Assembly: GCA_943913135.1 (NCBI GenBank)
Contig: CALTVE010000002.1
Span: 1-64,000 of the forward strand
DNA from: an uncultured Francisella sp.
GTDB taxonomy: Bacteria; Pseudomonadota; Gammaproteobacteria; Burkholderiales; Neisseriaceae
DNA: 64,000 bases
Reading direction: 5' to 3'
The translations under genes and the position numbers were made by a program. The stretch's first letter is position 1. The number at the start of each line of letters is the position of its first letter. This document shows positions 1 through 7,800 of this stretch, piece by piece. The notes under the pieces are model-generated. The model ran no database searches and was not told where the DNA came from. It saw nothing but the letters and a program-made list of their open reading frames with translations.

Positions 1-250
1 CAGTTACCCTGGAAAGACTCGCAATTATATATGCCCTTTATACCCCTTTCAAGCCTTATTTAAATTTTTTTGTAAATTCGTCTAAAAACTTACAAGAAGC
101 AGCACCTGGGTTGACCCAGAAAATAAACATACCGCCCTCTTGGCAATAAACTACACGTAAGTAACCCTATTGCCAATGCCTTTAAATCCTTGAAAGCCTA
201 TAAAACACCCTTATTTGAAAAGCACTCTTCTATGACTGTAGAAGGACCTT

Positions 251-742
251 ATGGAACTTTTAAAACCTCATTTAAAGGTAGTGTTTTGTGGGATTAATCC
301 AGGCCTTATGACTGCCCGCTTAAATCAACCCTTTGCCCACCCCACCAACCGTTTTTGGCGTATCCTGCATCAAGCGGGGTTTACCGACCGGCAACTCACC
401 CCCCAAGAATGGCCACTGCTAGAACAGTACGGTTGCGGGAATACAGTATTGGTGCAAAGAGCCACTGCAGCCGCAGATGAATTAAGCACAAAGGAGCTAA
501 AAACAGGGGGCGCTATCGTGCGTGAAAAGATTTTACGTTATCAACCCCATGCCTTGGCTGTTCTAGGAAAACAAGCTTTTTGTACTGCGTTTAATGTGTC
601 CCGCGCCCCTTGGGGAAAACAGAATATAAAAATTGGCGAGACCGAAGTGTGGGTATTGCCCCATCCCAGCGGTCTTAATCGCATCAGCATAGAGAAGATG
701 ATAGCAGAATATAAAGTACTGGCAGATATACTGAACGCTTGA
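251..742 (+). CDS. mug: G/U mismatch-specific DNA glycosylase (Mug)
   Basis: Removes uracil or alkylated cytosine opposite guanine in double-stranded DNA, the first step of base-excision repair in the cytoplasm. The 163 residues match the usual family length (E. coli Mug 168). The first motif GINPGL lies at residues 14-19 with the Asn that positions the catalytic water at 16; NRFW follows near 33, and the second motif reads HPSGLNR (about 138-144) where E. coli has NPSGLSR. An AAGGA ribosome site sits just before the ATG. It is a single gene facing the lipoprotein gene across a shared terminator. Identification is firm at family level. Confidence 0.93.
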   Translation: MELLKPHLKVVFCGINPGLMTARLNQPFAHPTNRFWRILHQAGFTDRQLTPQEWPLLEQYGCGNTVLVQRATAAADELSTKELKTGGAIVREKILRYQPHALAVLGKQAFCTAFNVSRAPWGKQNIKIGETEVWVLPHPSGLNRISIEKMIAEYKVLADILNA

Positions 743-983
743 ATCTATCATCCCTAATAGCCCAATTTAATACGAGAAAATAAACAGATAAAAGCCGACT
801 TTGCAAAAATTTCTAAAGAAGAAACTGAATGCTTGCCCACCCTAAAGAACGAAATCTGCAATTGCAGGCCTTTGAAATACGTACCAATGACCGATAGCCT
901 ACAGCGAAAACCATTTAGGTTAAAAACAAATAAACTTACAAAAGCCAGGGGTTGTGGAAGAATGTCGACTTGATCTGCAAAAT

Positions 984-1016
984 AAAAAAGCCCGGGACCA
1001 ACCCCCGGGCTTTTTT
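984..1016 (-). terminator. Rho-independent terminator, probably bidirectional
   Basis: A perfect 13-bp inverted repeat (arms 984-996 and 1004-1016, seven-base loop) has a GC core GCCCGGG flanked by six A on one side and six T on the other, so it can end transcription from the lipoprotein gene on the minus strand and from mug on the plus strand. The rest of 743-983 shows no gene. Confidence 0.85.
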
Positions 1017-1030
1017 ATCTAATAAACAAT

Positions 1031-2089
1031 TTATTGCGCATATTTACGCGTTAATTGAATACGCAATTTTTCAGCATTGGTAAATGAGCTTTGTGCTTCT
1101 TGCGCTTGCTGCTGAATTTCTTTAGGCAGCTGCTTTTCACCCTTCGCTTGCGCATTTTTTACCGCTTTTTCCCATTGGGGTAATTTATCCAACATCTTTA
1201 ATTTATATTGCGATAGGTTGGCCAATTTGGCGCGATACGCATTAATATCCGGAGTCTTAATACTAAGCGCATTTAATTCTTTTTCGCTATCTTTGGCTAC
1301 CTTGCGACTCGCCTCTACCAGCTGCTTTTGCTTGTCGGCATCTGAAGCATTGGCTTTAGCAGCGATTTGCATAGTACTTAATCCATTTAATAACTCCTTA
1401 CTTTGGACCGTTTTTAGTTGCAAAAGTTCTTTTTGCGGACTGTCAGGGCCCACTTGCGCCAACCGCGCTGTCAGCACAATTTCTTCTTGTAAAGATTTAG
1501 CTTGTTCGATTTGTAAATTCTTTAACAGATCCTGGTTTTCTTTAGATAATTGACCACTTTTTTGCTGTTGATTTAAGCTTTCTCTTGCGTCATATACTTT
1601 TTTCGCCAGATCCGCTACTTTCTTTTGCTCATCTACATATTTCTTCAATTCAGGATTCTGAATCGATAAAGAAGTCAGTTTCTTTTCGTTAGCCACTGAG
1701 GCTTGATACATTTTGTCTAAAATCGCTTGCTGATTTTGCTGCCCAGGAGCTACATTTTTTAGGTTTTCACCCATATCAATTAAAGAAGTTAACGCTTCAT
1801 CTTTAACACTTAAAATTTTCAGAAATTCTTTTTGTACTGCCACTGCTTCTTCAGGACTTAGACCTGTAAAAGAGGTGCCGATGTTTTGGACTTCTCTTAC
1901 AGCATCTTCCGGCAACCCAGTAGAACCCACATCTTTAGTCTCGTTGGCGGCAACAGCGGGAGCAGTGACCGCCGGCGGAGTGGCATCGGAGGAGGCAGCA
2001 GCAGTATTCGCAGGAACAGTGTTGTCTGCTTTATGGCAGGCGCCTAGTAACATACCAGATAAAAATAAAACCAAAACTTTCTTGTTCAT
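1031..2089 (-). CDS. Helical lipoprotein of unknown function, internally duplicated
   Basis: I do not recognise a named family. The start at 2089 is chosen because an AGGAAG ribosome site lies before it and the protein then opens with a lipoprotein signal ending LLGAC, so it should be processed by Lsp and anchored to a membrane facing the periplasm. The 352-residue protein is Ala/Gln/Lys rich, largely predicted helical or coiled coil, with a Thr/Ala/Pro linker after the cysteine. Two similar modules are visible: one containing LTSLSIQNPELKKY and, roughly 145 residues later, one containing LNALSIKTPDINAY. It lies 22 bp behind dksA and is probably co-transcribed with it. Envelope structural or stress role is only a guess. 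Confidence 0.8.
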   Translation of the reverse strand: MNKKVLVLFLSGMLLGACHKADNTVPANTAAASSDATPPAVTAPAVAANETKDVGSTGLPEDAVREVQNIGTSFTGLSPEEAVAVQKEFLKILSVKDEALTSLIDMGENLKNVAPGQQNQQAILDKMYQASVANEKKLTSLSIQNPELKKYVDEQKKVADLAKKVYDARESLNQQQKSGQLSKENQDLLKNLQIEQAKSLQEEIVLTARLAQVGPDSPQKELLQLKTVQSKELLNGLSTMQIAAKANASDADKQKQLVEASRKVAKDSEKELNALSIKTPDINAYRAKLANLSQYKLKMLDKLPQWEKAVKNAQAKGEKQLPKEIQQQAQEAQSSFTNAEKLRIQLTRKYAQ

Positions 2090-2111
2090 TGTGTCTTCCT
2101 TTATAAAATAA

Positions 2112-2537
2112 TTAACCTGCGAACTGTTTTTTGAGCTGCTCACGTCTCTCCTGTGCTTCTACTGATAAAGTAGCAGTAGGACGAGCGAGTAACCTTTTAA
2201 TCCCAATCGGTTCGCCAGTATCTAAACAATAACCATAACTCCCTTCATCGATCTGGCGCAAAGAAGCCTGCACTTTAGTCAGCAGTTTACGCTCTCGATC
2301 ACGGGTACGCAATTCTAAAGCATGTTCTTCTTCTACGGTCGCCCGATCTAAGGGATCTGGGGTTGCTTCTTGTTCTCTTAGATTTCCTGTCGTCTGCGTT
2401 GCCTTACTGATGATCTCATCCTGCAGCGCTAATAACATCTCGCGGAAAAATTCCAATTGCGCTTCGTTCATGTAATCTTCTTCCGGACCAGTCCAGTTCT
2501 GTAGATCCTTCAAGGTGAGCTTTGTTTGTTTTTTCAT
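2112..2537 (-). CDS. dksA: RNA polymerase-binding transcription factor DksA (CxxT type)
   Basis: Binds the RNA polymerase secondary channel and, with ppGpp, mediates the stringent response. The 141 residues contain the coiled-coil tip with both key acidic residues (DPLDRA, about 69-74) and the globular C-terminal motif GEPIGIKRLLARPTA. The zinc finger is reduced: position 104 is Cys, but the other three zinc ligands of E. coli DksA are Thr107, Ser125 and Ala128. This CxxT form is known from many alpha- and betaproteobacteria and from the second DksA of Pseudomonas, where it works without zinc. It precedes the lipoprotein gene by 22 bp. Confidence 0.93.
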   Translation of the reverse strand: MKKQTKLTLKDLQNWTGPEEDYMNEAQLEFFREMLLALQDEIISKATQTTGNLREQEATPDPLDRATVEEEHALELRTRDRERKLLTKVQASLRQIDEGSYGYCLDTGEPIGIKRLLARPTATLSVEAQERREQLKKQFAG

Positions 2538-2669
2538 AATTCATCCGTAATAGCTTGCACGCATGCCGCTTATCGCAACAACTTTAAAACTGCAGCTGCT
2601 TTTGCGGCGAAGCGCATAATAGCATTAATAATGTCAATCACAAACTACAAACACAGTCTATTTTAACCC

Positions 2670-3221
2670 TTAATCCCACCAAAAAGCACGGCTTTGTAGT
2701 ATATAAAGTAACTCTGGGTATAGCAGCCAAATCCAAATTGCGCCTAAAAAGATGGCACCTAACTTAGAGTGACGATAACGTGGGTTAGTTCCTAAAATCG
2801 CAACCACTGCGGCTCGAATCGCTGCCCCTAATTTTCGGTCTCTTAGCTGAAAACCATCTACGATAGTAAAAATCCAAAAAGCATAAACCCAAGCAGAAAA
2901 AGTCTTTAATAGCGGCAAAACCACTACCCCTAAAAAGCTTATCCACCCGTTTAAAAAAGCTTGAACATAGGAGATAAGATAGAGGAGTTTCATCGCTTCA
3001 AAACAGAAGAGCACCAAAAAAACAGCTAATAAAATGGCAATATCCCATCCCAAAACAGGAGGCATGCCTTTACGTAGGGGACCGACAATCCATTGACTGA
3101 TAATGTACAAAAATCGTGCCACAGGATGACTATAGTTAAGCCCTCCTTTTTGCAAAAAATAACGCATTAGAAGTAAAACGGACCACAGAAACAACAATCC
3201 GTCCACAAACGTCATCACCAT
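2670..3221 (-). CDS. yggT: YggT-family inner membrane protein
   Basis: A 183-residue, strongly hydrophobic protein with two YggT-type modules, each with membrane helices and the recognisable amphipathic stretch (HPVARFLYIISQWIVGPLRK near 32-51). YggT proteins are linked to osmotic tolerance and cell-division or photosystem membrane assembly in other organisms; the molecular role is unclear. The ATG overlaps the proC stop codon (TAATG) and is preceded by GGAGG, giving translational coupling. Gene order yggS-proC-yggT is widely conserved in gammaproteobacteria, supporting the call. Confidence 0.88.
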   Translation of the reverse strand: MVMTFVDGLLFLWSVLLLMRYFLQKGGLNYSHPVARFLYIISQWIVGPLRKGMPPVLGWDIAILLAVFLVLFCFEAMKLLYLISYVQAFLNGWISFLGVVVLPLLKTFSAWVYAFWIFTIVDGFQLRDRKLGAAIRAAVVAILGTNPRYRHSKLGAIFLGAIWIWLLYPELLYILQSRAFWWD

Positions 3222-4033
3222 TAGACGCCCTCCAATTCTGTCGCCATTTCTTTAGCGCGATTTTTCGCCGCTGTTACTGCCTTTTCTATCGTCTCTTTAA
3301 CATGATGTTCTTTAAAGATGGACAGGGCTGCAAAGGTGGTTCCTCCTTTGGAAGTGACTTTTTCCTTTAAGGCGGTAAATTCTTCATTGGATTCTTGCGC
3401 TAAGGCTAAAGCGCCCGCGAAAGTTTTTAGGGTTAATTGATGGCTTTGCTCTTTAGTAAAGCCTAATCTGAAGGCGGCCTCATAAAGTCCAGCCATAAAA
3501 TAAAACACATAGGCCGATCCGGAACCTGATACGGCCGTAATTAAATCTATCCCCTCTTCCTCTTCCAGAAAGATCAGCATGCCCAAAGGATTTAGTACAT
3601 TCGACAACTTTTCTATGTCTTTCTTGCTGACTGCCTCCGCAGCCCAGAATCCCACCACGCCTTGGCCAACGGATACTGGAGTGTTGGGCATAAGGCGAAT
3701 GATGCGCGGATTGGCAGTTATTTTTCTTAAATTCGCTGCACTGATGCCTGCAGCCACAGAGACCAGCAAGGCTTTCTCTACCGGCAAAGAAAATAAAGCA
3801 TTTTTGACATCTTTGGGTTTGGTCGCAATCAGCAGAATATCGTCTTCAGTTAAAGGAATTGTCAATCTTTCTTCTATTCGTGCTCTAGGATATCGCTTTT
3901 TTAAATATTCGTTTTTTTCACAATTGCGGCTAATAACCGTTATCAGAATTTTCGCCTCTGCCTCATAAATCCTATGGAGCATGGCTTCACCCATATTACC
4001 CGCACCTAAAAAGTAGAGACGACCTCTCTCCAT
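3221..4033 (-). CDS. proC: Pyrroline-5-carboxylate reductase
   Basis: Catalyses the last step of proline synthesis, reducing pyrroline-5-carboxylate to proline with NAD(P)H in the cytoplasm. At 270 residues it has normal length. The N-terminal Rossmann fold carries FLGAGNMGEAM (about 8-18); the segment RLMPNTPVSVGQG and the C-terminal signature around VTSKGGTTFAAL are both diagnostic. It directly abuts yggS upstream (start adjacent to that stop) and overlaps yggT downstream, so the three form one operon. Confidence 0.96.
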   Translation of the reverse strand: MERGRLYFLGAGNMGEAMLHRIYEAEAKILITVISRNCEKNEYLKKRYPRARIEERLTIPLTEDDILLIATKPKDVKNALFSLPVEKALLVSVAAGISAANLRKITANPRIIRLMPNTPVSVGQGVVGFWAAEAVSKKDIEKLSNVLNPLGMLIFLEEEEGIDLITAVSGSGSAYVFYFMAGLYEAAFRLGFTKEQSHQLTLKTFAGALALAQESNEEFTALKEKVTSKGGTTFAALSIFKEHHVKETIEKAVTAAKNRAKEMATELEGV

Positions 4034-4726
4034 TTAAACCCTCCTTCCAAATAAAGCTGTGCCCACCCGAACCAGAGTAGAACCATAGTAAATCGCTTCT
4101 TCTAAGTCAGAAGACATACCCATCGATAACGTATCGATTTCAGGAATACTTTTTTTCAAACTGAGGTATAAATTTTGCGTTACCTGCATCTGATCCGTTA
4201 TTTCTTTTTTATCTGCGGCTACAGGCAAACACATTACCCCCCTAAACTGTAAGTGAAAATCCTGCTGTAAAAAGGCAATTAAATCTTCTAATTCACTTTT
4301 CTGGCTTAACAGTAAGCCATTTTTTTGTTTTTCTGCAGAAATATTAATTTGAATGCATATTTGCAGGGGCCGGAGGTCATCGGGCCGTAAAGCCGCAAGT
4401 TTTTTAGCAAGGCTGATGGAATCGAGACTGTGCAACCAGGCAGCACTTTCTGCTACCCATTTAGCCTTATTTTTTTGTACCGGACCAATGAGATGCCACT
4501 CAATCGCTTTATCCGCAAGCGCTTTTTTTTTGCCCCGCCATTCTTGAATATAGTTTTCGCCAAAAGCCTTTTGCCCAAGTTCATAAAAATCTGCAATGGC
4601 CCTTACCGTAAAATGTTTGCTGACCGCCAATAAACGTACTTCATCTGTTCTGCCGGCGACTTTTTTCGCGGCTTGAATGCGCTGGTAAATCGCATCTAAT
4701 GACTTTTTCTTTTCCTGATTGATCAT
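4034..4726 (-). CDS. yggS: PLP homeostasis protein YggS
   Basis: Pyridoxal-phosphate carrier of the YggS/PROSC family, which controls free PLP and affects amino-acid pools; it has no known enzymatic activity. The 230-residue protein keeps the PLP-lysine segment LLAVSKH (Lys near 37), FGENYIQE, the HLIGPVQKNK motif and SMGMSSDLEEAI near the C terminus. First gene of the yggS-proC-yggT operon, divergent from pilT across 134 bp, the arrangement known from Pseudomonas. Confidence 0.95.
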   Translation of the reverse strand: MINQEKKKSLDAIYQRIQAAKKVAGRTDEVRLLAVSKHFTVRAIADFYELGQKAFGENYIQEWRGKKKALADKAIEWHLIGPVQKNKAKWVAESAAWLHSLDSISLAKKLAALRPDDLRPLQICIQINISAEKQKNGLLLSQKSELEDLIAFLQQDFHLQFRGVMCLPVAADKKEITDQMQVTQNLYLSLKKSIPEIDTLSMGMSSDLEEAIYYGSTLVRVGTALFGRRV

Positions 4727-4747
4727 TTTGACTCTTTTTCCTGTGCT

Positions 4748-4776
4748 TTATCCACCCTTTCAGAATAAGTTATAAT
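4748..4776 (+). promoter_or_regulatory. Possible sigma-70 promoter for pilT
   Basis: A perfect -10 hexamer TATAAT (4771-4776) lies about 85 bp before pilT with a weak -35 TTATCC 17 bp upstream. A TTGACA at 4778-4783 in the same interval could drive an alternative start but its -10 is poor. Confidence 0.4.
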
Positions 4777-4860
4777 CTTGACATAGCTAACCCAATTATT
4801 TAACACCTTCTCAAAATTTTCACCCTCCCTTTCGACATTAAGTTAAGAAATGGAAACACT

Positions 4861-5931
4861 ATGTCTATCCGTGATCTACTGAGTGCTACTTTAGACCAAG
4901 AAGCTTCTGATTTACATTTAAGCCCCGGACAAGTTGCCAAAGTACGCATCGATGGCGATATCGTTGATCTTAATGAAAAGGTGTTAGAGAGCGATGATAT
5001 TGCCGAAATATTTAAAGAAATCACAACTAGCCACCAACAGCAACAATTTTCCAAAAGTCTGGAATTAGATTTTTCCTTTGCCTTAGCTGCCAAATCCCGC
5101 TTCCGCGTTAATGCGTATATGACCAATATCGGCATCGCGCTCGCTTTTCGCCCTATCCCTAATAGAATCCCTACCTTGGAACAGATACAAGCACCAAAAA
5201 TTTTACGTACTTTAACGGAAGCGCCGCGCGGTCTTATCTTAGTCACAGGTCCTACCGGCTCTGGTAAATCCACAACCTTAGCCGCTATGATCAACCACAT
5301 TAACCACAATAGAAGGATGCATATATTAACGATTGAAGACCCAGTCGAATTTGAGCATCAGAGCGACTTCAGCTTGGTTAATCAAAGGGAATTAAACCAA
5401 AGCACTTTGAGCTTTGAAAACGCTCTGCGGGCAGCAATGCGTGAAGACCCTGACATCATTTTGATCGGTGAAATGCGCGACTTAGAAACCATACGTCTTG
5501 CCTTAACCGCCGCTGAAACCGGTCATTTGGTTTTTGCTACTTTGCATACCACCGGCGCCGCTAAAACCATCGACCGGGTTGTCGGTGTTTTCCCCGGTCC
5601 AGAAAAAGACTTAATTCGTATAATGCTTTCTGAAAGCTTGCTCGCAGTAGTCTCGCAAATCTTGGTTAAAAAGGCTTCGGGTCATGGGCGAGTGGCGGCC
5701 AGAGAGATTATGCTGAATTCACCGGCCATTCGTAATTTAATCCGCGAAAATAAAATAGCGCAAATGCAATCGGCTATCCAAACCAGCGCTGCCCAAGGTA
5801 TGATCAGCTTAGATCAATCTCTAAGCCGTTTAGTAGAAGAAGGCTTGATCAGCGGAAAAGAAGCTGAAGGAAATGGCGCTGCTTATGCAACCAGCAGTGG
5901 AAGTAAAACCCGCGGCGGCGAAAATGGTTAA
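4861..5931 (+). CDS. pilT: Type IV pilus retraction ATPase PilT
   Basis: Hexameric cytoplasmic ATPase that depolymerises type IV pili and so powers twitching and DNA uptake. The 356-residue protein has the N-terminal PAS-like domain (SDLHLSPG), Walker A GPTGSGKST (about 129-137), the Asp box IEDPVEF, Walker B region PDIILIGEMRDLETI, the His box HLVFATLHTT and the PilT-specific AIRNLIRE motif that is required for retraction. No pilU follows, unlike in Pseudomonas. The inner-membrane and extension partners pilB, pilC and pilD are at 25.7-29.6 kb on the other strand. Confidence 0.97.
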   Translation: MSIRDLLSATLDQEASDLHLSPGQVAKVRIDGDIVDLNEKVLESDDIAEIFKEITTSHQQQQFSKSLELDFSFALAAKSRFRVNAYMTNIGIALAFRPIPNRIPTLEQIQAPKILRTLTEAPRGLILVTGPTGSGKSTTLAAMINHINHNRRMHILTIEDPVEFEHQSDFSLVNQRELNQSTLSFENALRAAMREDPDIILIGEMRDLETIRLALTAAETGHLVFATLHTTGAAKTIDRVVGVFPGPEKDLIRIMLSESLLAVVSQILVKKASGHGRVAAREIMLNSPAIRNLIRENKIAQMQSAIQTSAAQGMISLDQSLSRLVEEGLISGKEAEGNGAAYATSSGSKTRGGENG

Positions 5932-6005
5932 ATGACGGATCACTTTACCACAAGCTTTTTATTGCATACAATGAAACTACCCCCCTAAAGTGATAAAGGA
6001 GACCT

Positions 6006-6461
6006 GTGAGCTTTCTTGATACTTTGAAATCTATTGTTGGCAGCGCCCTTAACAGTAAAGAAGACCCCTCCGCTATTGATCTTATTAAAGAGCAGATTCA
6101 AAGCGGTCATTTAAAATCAGTCGATACTGTATTAGAAGCCATTCTTGGCACAGATGGCTCGGGTCTTAAGGAACTGATAAAGCGTTTTGAAGCGGTTAAC
6201 CTGCAAGAATTAATCTATTCTTGGCTGAGTGAAGGCAAAAGCCTACCCTTTTCTTTAGAAGAAGTCGTCACCGTGTTTGGTAAAAAATGGCTACATAAGC
6301 TGGCTGACCAAATAGGAATAAATCCTACTGTTTTACAAGGAATGATCGCTTCATTTTTACCTGCGATCCTTGCGAAAGCACACAATTGTGGCATGGTATC
6401 TAAAAATAATACCAGCGCCCATTTTGATGTGAAGGACTTAGTTGCCTCTTTAATTAAATAA
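6006..6461 (+). CDS. YidB-like protein (DUF937 family)
   Basis: A 151-residue cytoplasmic protein resembling E. coli YidB: short N-terminal helix SFLDTLKSIVGSAL, a loosely conserved middle and the C-terminal IGINPTVLQGMIASFLPAI segment typical of DUF937. The start is a GTG with an AAGGAGA ribosome site 5 bases upstream. Function of the family is not established. It is followed by the LysM gene with a 15-bp gap, so the two are probably one transcript ending at the hairpin at 6977. Confidence 0.75.
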   Translation: MSFLDTLKSIVGSALNSKEDPSAIDLIKEQIQSGHLKSVDTVLEAILGTDGSGLKELIKRFEAVNLQELIYSWLSEGKSLPFSLEEVVTVFGKKWLHKLADQIGINPTVLQGMIASFLPAILAKAHNCGMVSKNNTSAHFDVKDLVASLIK

Positions 6462-6476
6462 ATGGAAGGAGTTGTT

Positions 6477-6938
6477 ATGAGTCTGTTAAGTTTTTTAAAA
6501 GATGCTGGAGAAAAGATTTTTGGTTCTAGTGATAATGCCCACGACCGTAGTCAAAAAGCCACTGAACACGTGCGCCATTATAATATCCCCGGTGCGAACA
6601 ACATCACCATCAGCTATGGAGATGATGGCGTGGCCACTGTTACCGGAGAATGCGATTCTGAAGCAGTAAAACGTATGGTCCTGGTAGCTGCTGGTAATAT
6701 CGCTGGCGTAGAAGAAGTAAGCGATCAATTAGTGGTTAAAGACACTGATCATGGCACACCTTCTACCGAGGACAGCCAACTTTATACCGTAAAATCTGGA
6801 GATACTTTATCTAAAATTGCAGAACATTTTTACAATGATGCAAACCAATACCAGGTTATTTTTGAGGCCAACAAGCCCATGTTGTCGGATCCGGATAAAA
6901 TCTACCCAGGACAAACTTTGATTATTCCTAAGCGTTAA
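6477..6938 (+). CDS. kbp: BON-LysM protein, Kbp (YgaU)-like
   Basis: Resembles the E. coli potassium-binding protein Kbp (149 residues; here 153). A BON domain (about 40-90, with ITISYGDDGVATVTGEC and the VSDQLVV end) is followed by a LysM domain (about 100-152: YTVKSGDTLSKIAEHFY ... IYPGQTLIIP). The Kbp family senses intracellular potassium and, despite LysM, has no signal peptide here. The ATG at 6477 is preferred over an upstream in-frame ATG at 6462 because GAAGGAG lies just in front of it. Confidence 0.82.
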   Translation: MSLLSFLKDAGEKIFGSSDNAHDRSQKATEHVRHYNIPGANNITISYGDDGVATVTGECDSEAVKRMVLVAAGNIAGVEEVSDQLVVKDTDHGTPSTEDSQLYTVKSGDTLSKIAEHFYNDANQYQVIFEANKPMLSDPDKIYPGQTLIIPKR

Positions 6939-6976
6939 CCGCTTAAATTATTAAATTATAAGGTTAATAAATGGGC

Positions 6977-7001
6977 GAGCCCCCTTTGGGGGCTCTTTTT
7001 T
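6977..7001 (+). terminator. Rho-independent terminator
   Basis: Perfect 8-bp stem GAGCCCCC/GGGGGCTC (6977-6984 and 6988-6995), three-base loop, followed by six T. It ends the yidB-kbp transcript just before rsmJ. Confidence 0.88.
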
Positions 7002-7013
7002 CATTGAACGAAT

Positions 7014-7760
7014 ATGCACTTTCTTTTTATTCCTTCAGAGTTAACTCCAGCAGAAAAAACCTATGTCCAATCTTTGCTGACATTATTCCCTTTAACTCCA
7101 GTGACACAACCCCCTGAAGAAGCCTATCTCGCCTTATATAATCAGGCGCTTTCTTTATTTTTACCCGGCTTTTCTAAACCTTTAAGCCTTAATTTTTCTC
7201 AAGGCGCACTTAGAAAACGCTTACAAGGTGGGCAAAAGGAGCTACTTTTACAGGCGGTGAACCCTAAAAAATACTGCTTTTTATGCGATGCTACTGGCGG
7301 TTTAGGACGCGATGCCTTAATACTGGCCCGAAATAGTGAAAAACTCCTGCTTTTTGAACGTCATCCGATGCTCGCTGCTTTATTAAGCGATGCTTTAAAA
7401 CGAGCCCGTCAAGATCTAGTACTTTTACCCTCTGTTGAGCGGATCAAGTTTGTTTTCACTTCTTTTACAAAAAGTACCTCCCTTTTACAACAAGATCCTC
7501 CAGAAGTTATTTATTTAGACCCGATGTTTCCAATACGGCACAAAAGCGCTGCCGTTAAAAAGGAGGCGCAATTTTTACAAGCGTTAACCGCCAAAGATAA
7601 TGATCAAGATTCACTTTTACCCTTCGCGTTACAGTGGGCAAAAGAAAGGGTTGTGGTCAAACGTCCTTTACACGCCCCCCCATTAGCCGCTCATCTTCCT
7701 TCTTTTACCTTAAAAAGTAAAACCGTGCGTTTTGATGTCTATTTAAAGCGGATAGAATAA
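7014..7760 (+). CDS. rsmJ: 16S rRNA (guanine1516-N2)-methyltransferase RsmJ
   Basis: SAM-dependent methyltransferase acting on G1516 of 16S rRNA in the small subunit. The 248-residue protein shows the family SAM-binding motif DATGGLGRDAL (about 91-101), the acidic end of strand two (LFERHP), the catalytic motif YLDPMFP (about 170-176) and VVKRP near the C terminus. It stands alone between a terminator and recQ, 40 bp upstream of the latter. Confidence 0.93.
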   Translation: MHFLFIPSELTPAEKTYVQSLLTLFPLTPVTQPPEEAYLALYNQALSLFLPGFSKPLSLNFSQGALRKRLQGGQKELLLQAVNPKKYCFLCDATGGLGRDALILARNSEKLLLFERHPMLAALLSDALKRARQDLVLLPSVERIKFVFTSFTKSTSLLQQDPPEVIYLDPMFPIRHKSAAVKKEAQFLQALTAKDNDQDSLLPFALQWAKERVVVKRPLHAPPLAAHLPSFTLKSKTVRFDVYLKRIE

Positions 7761-7800
7761 ATTTCGCCCAAGACAAACCCGCACTGCGGTATGATGAGAT

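Noticed and set aside
1..250. Coding-like traces before mug, for example a frame reading NPIANAFKSLKAYKTPLF and running on into mug out of frame, and small hairpins such as CTGGG-TTGA-CCCAG.
   Set aside because: No start codon with ribosome site, frame broken by stops upstream, no recognised family; could be a remnant but not strong enough to annotate.
5939..5994. Inverted repeat ATCACTTTA / TAAAGTGAT after pilT, as a possible terminator.
   Set aside because: The loop is 38 bases and no T-run follows; too weak to call.
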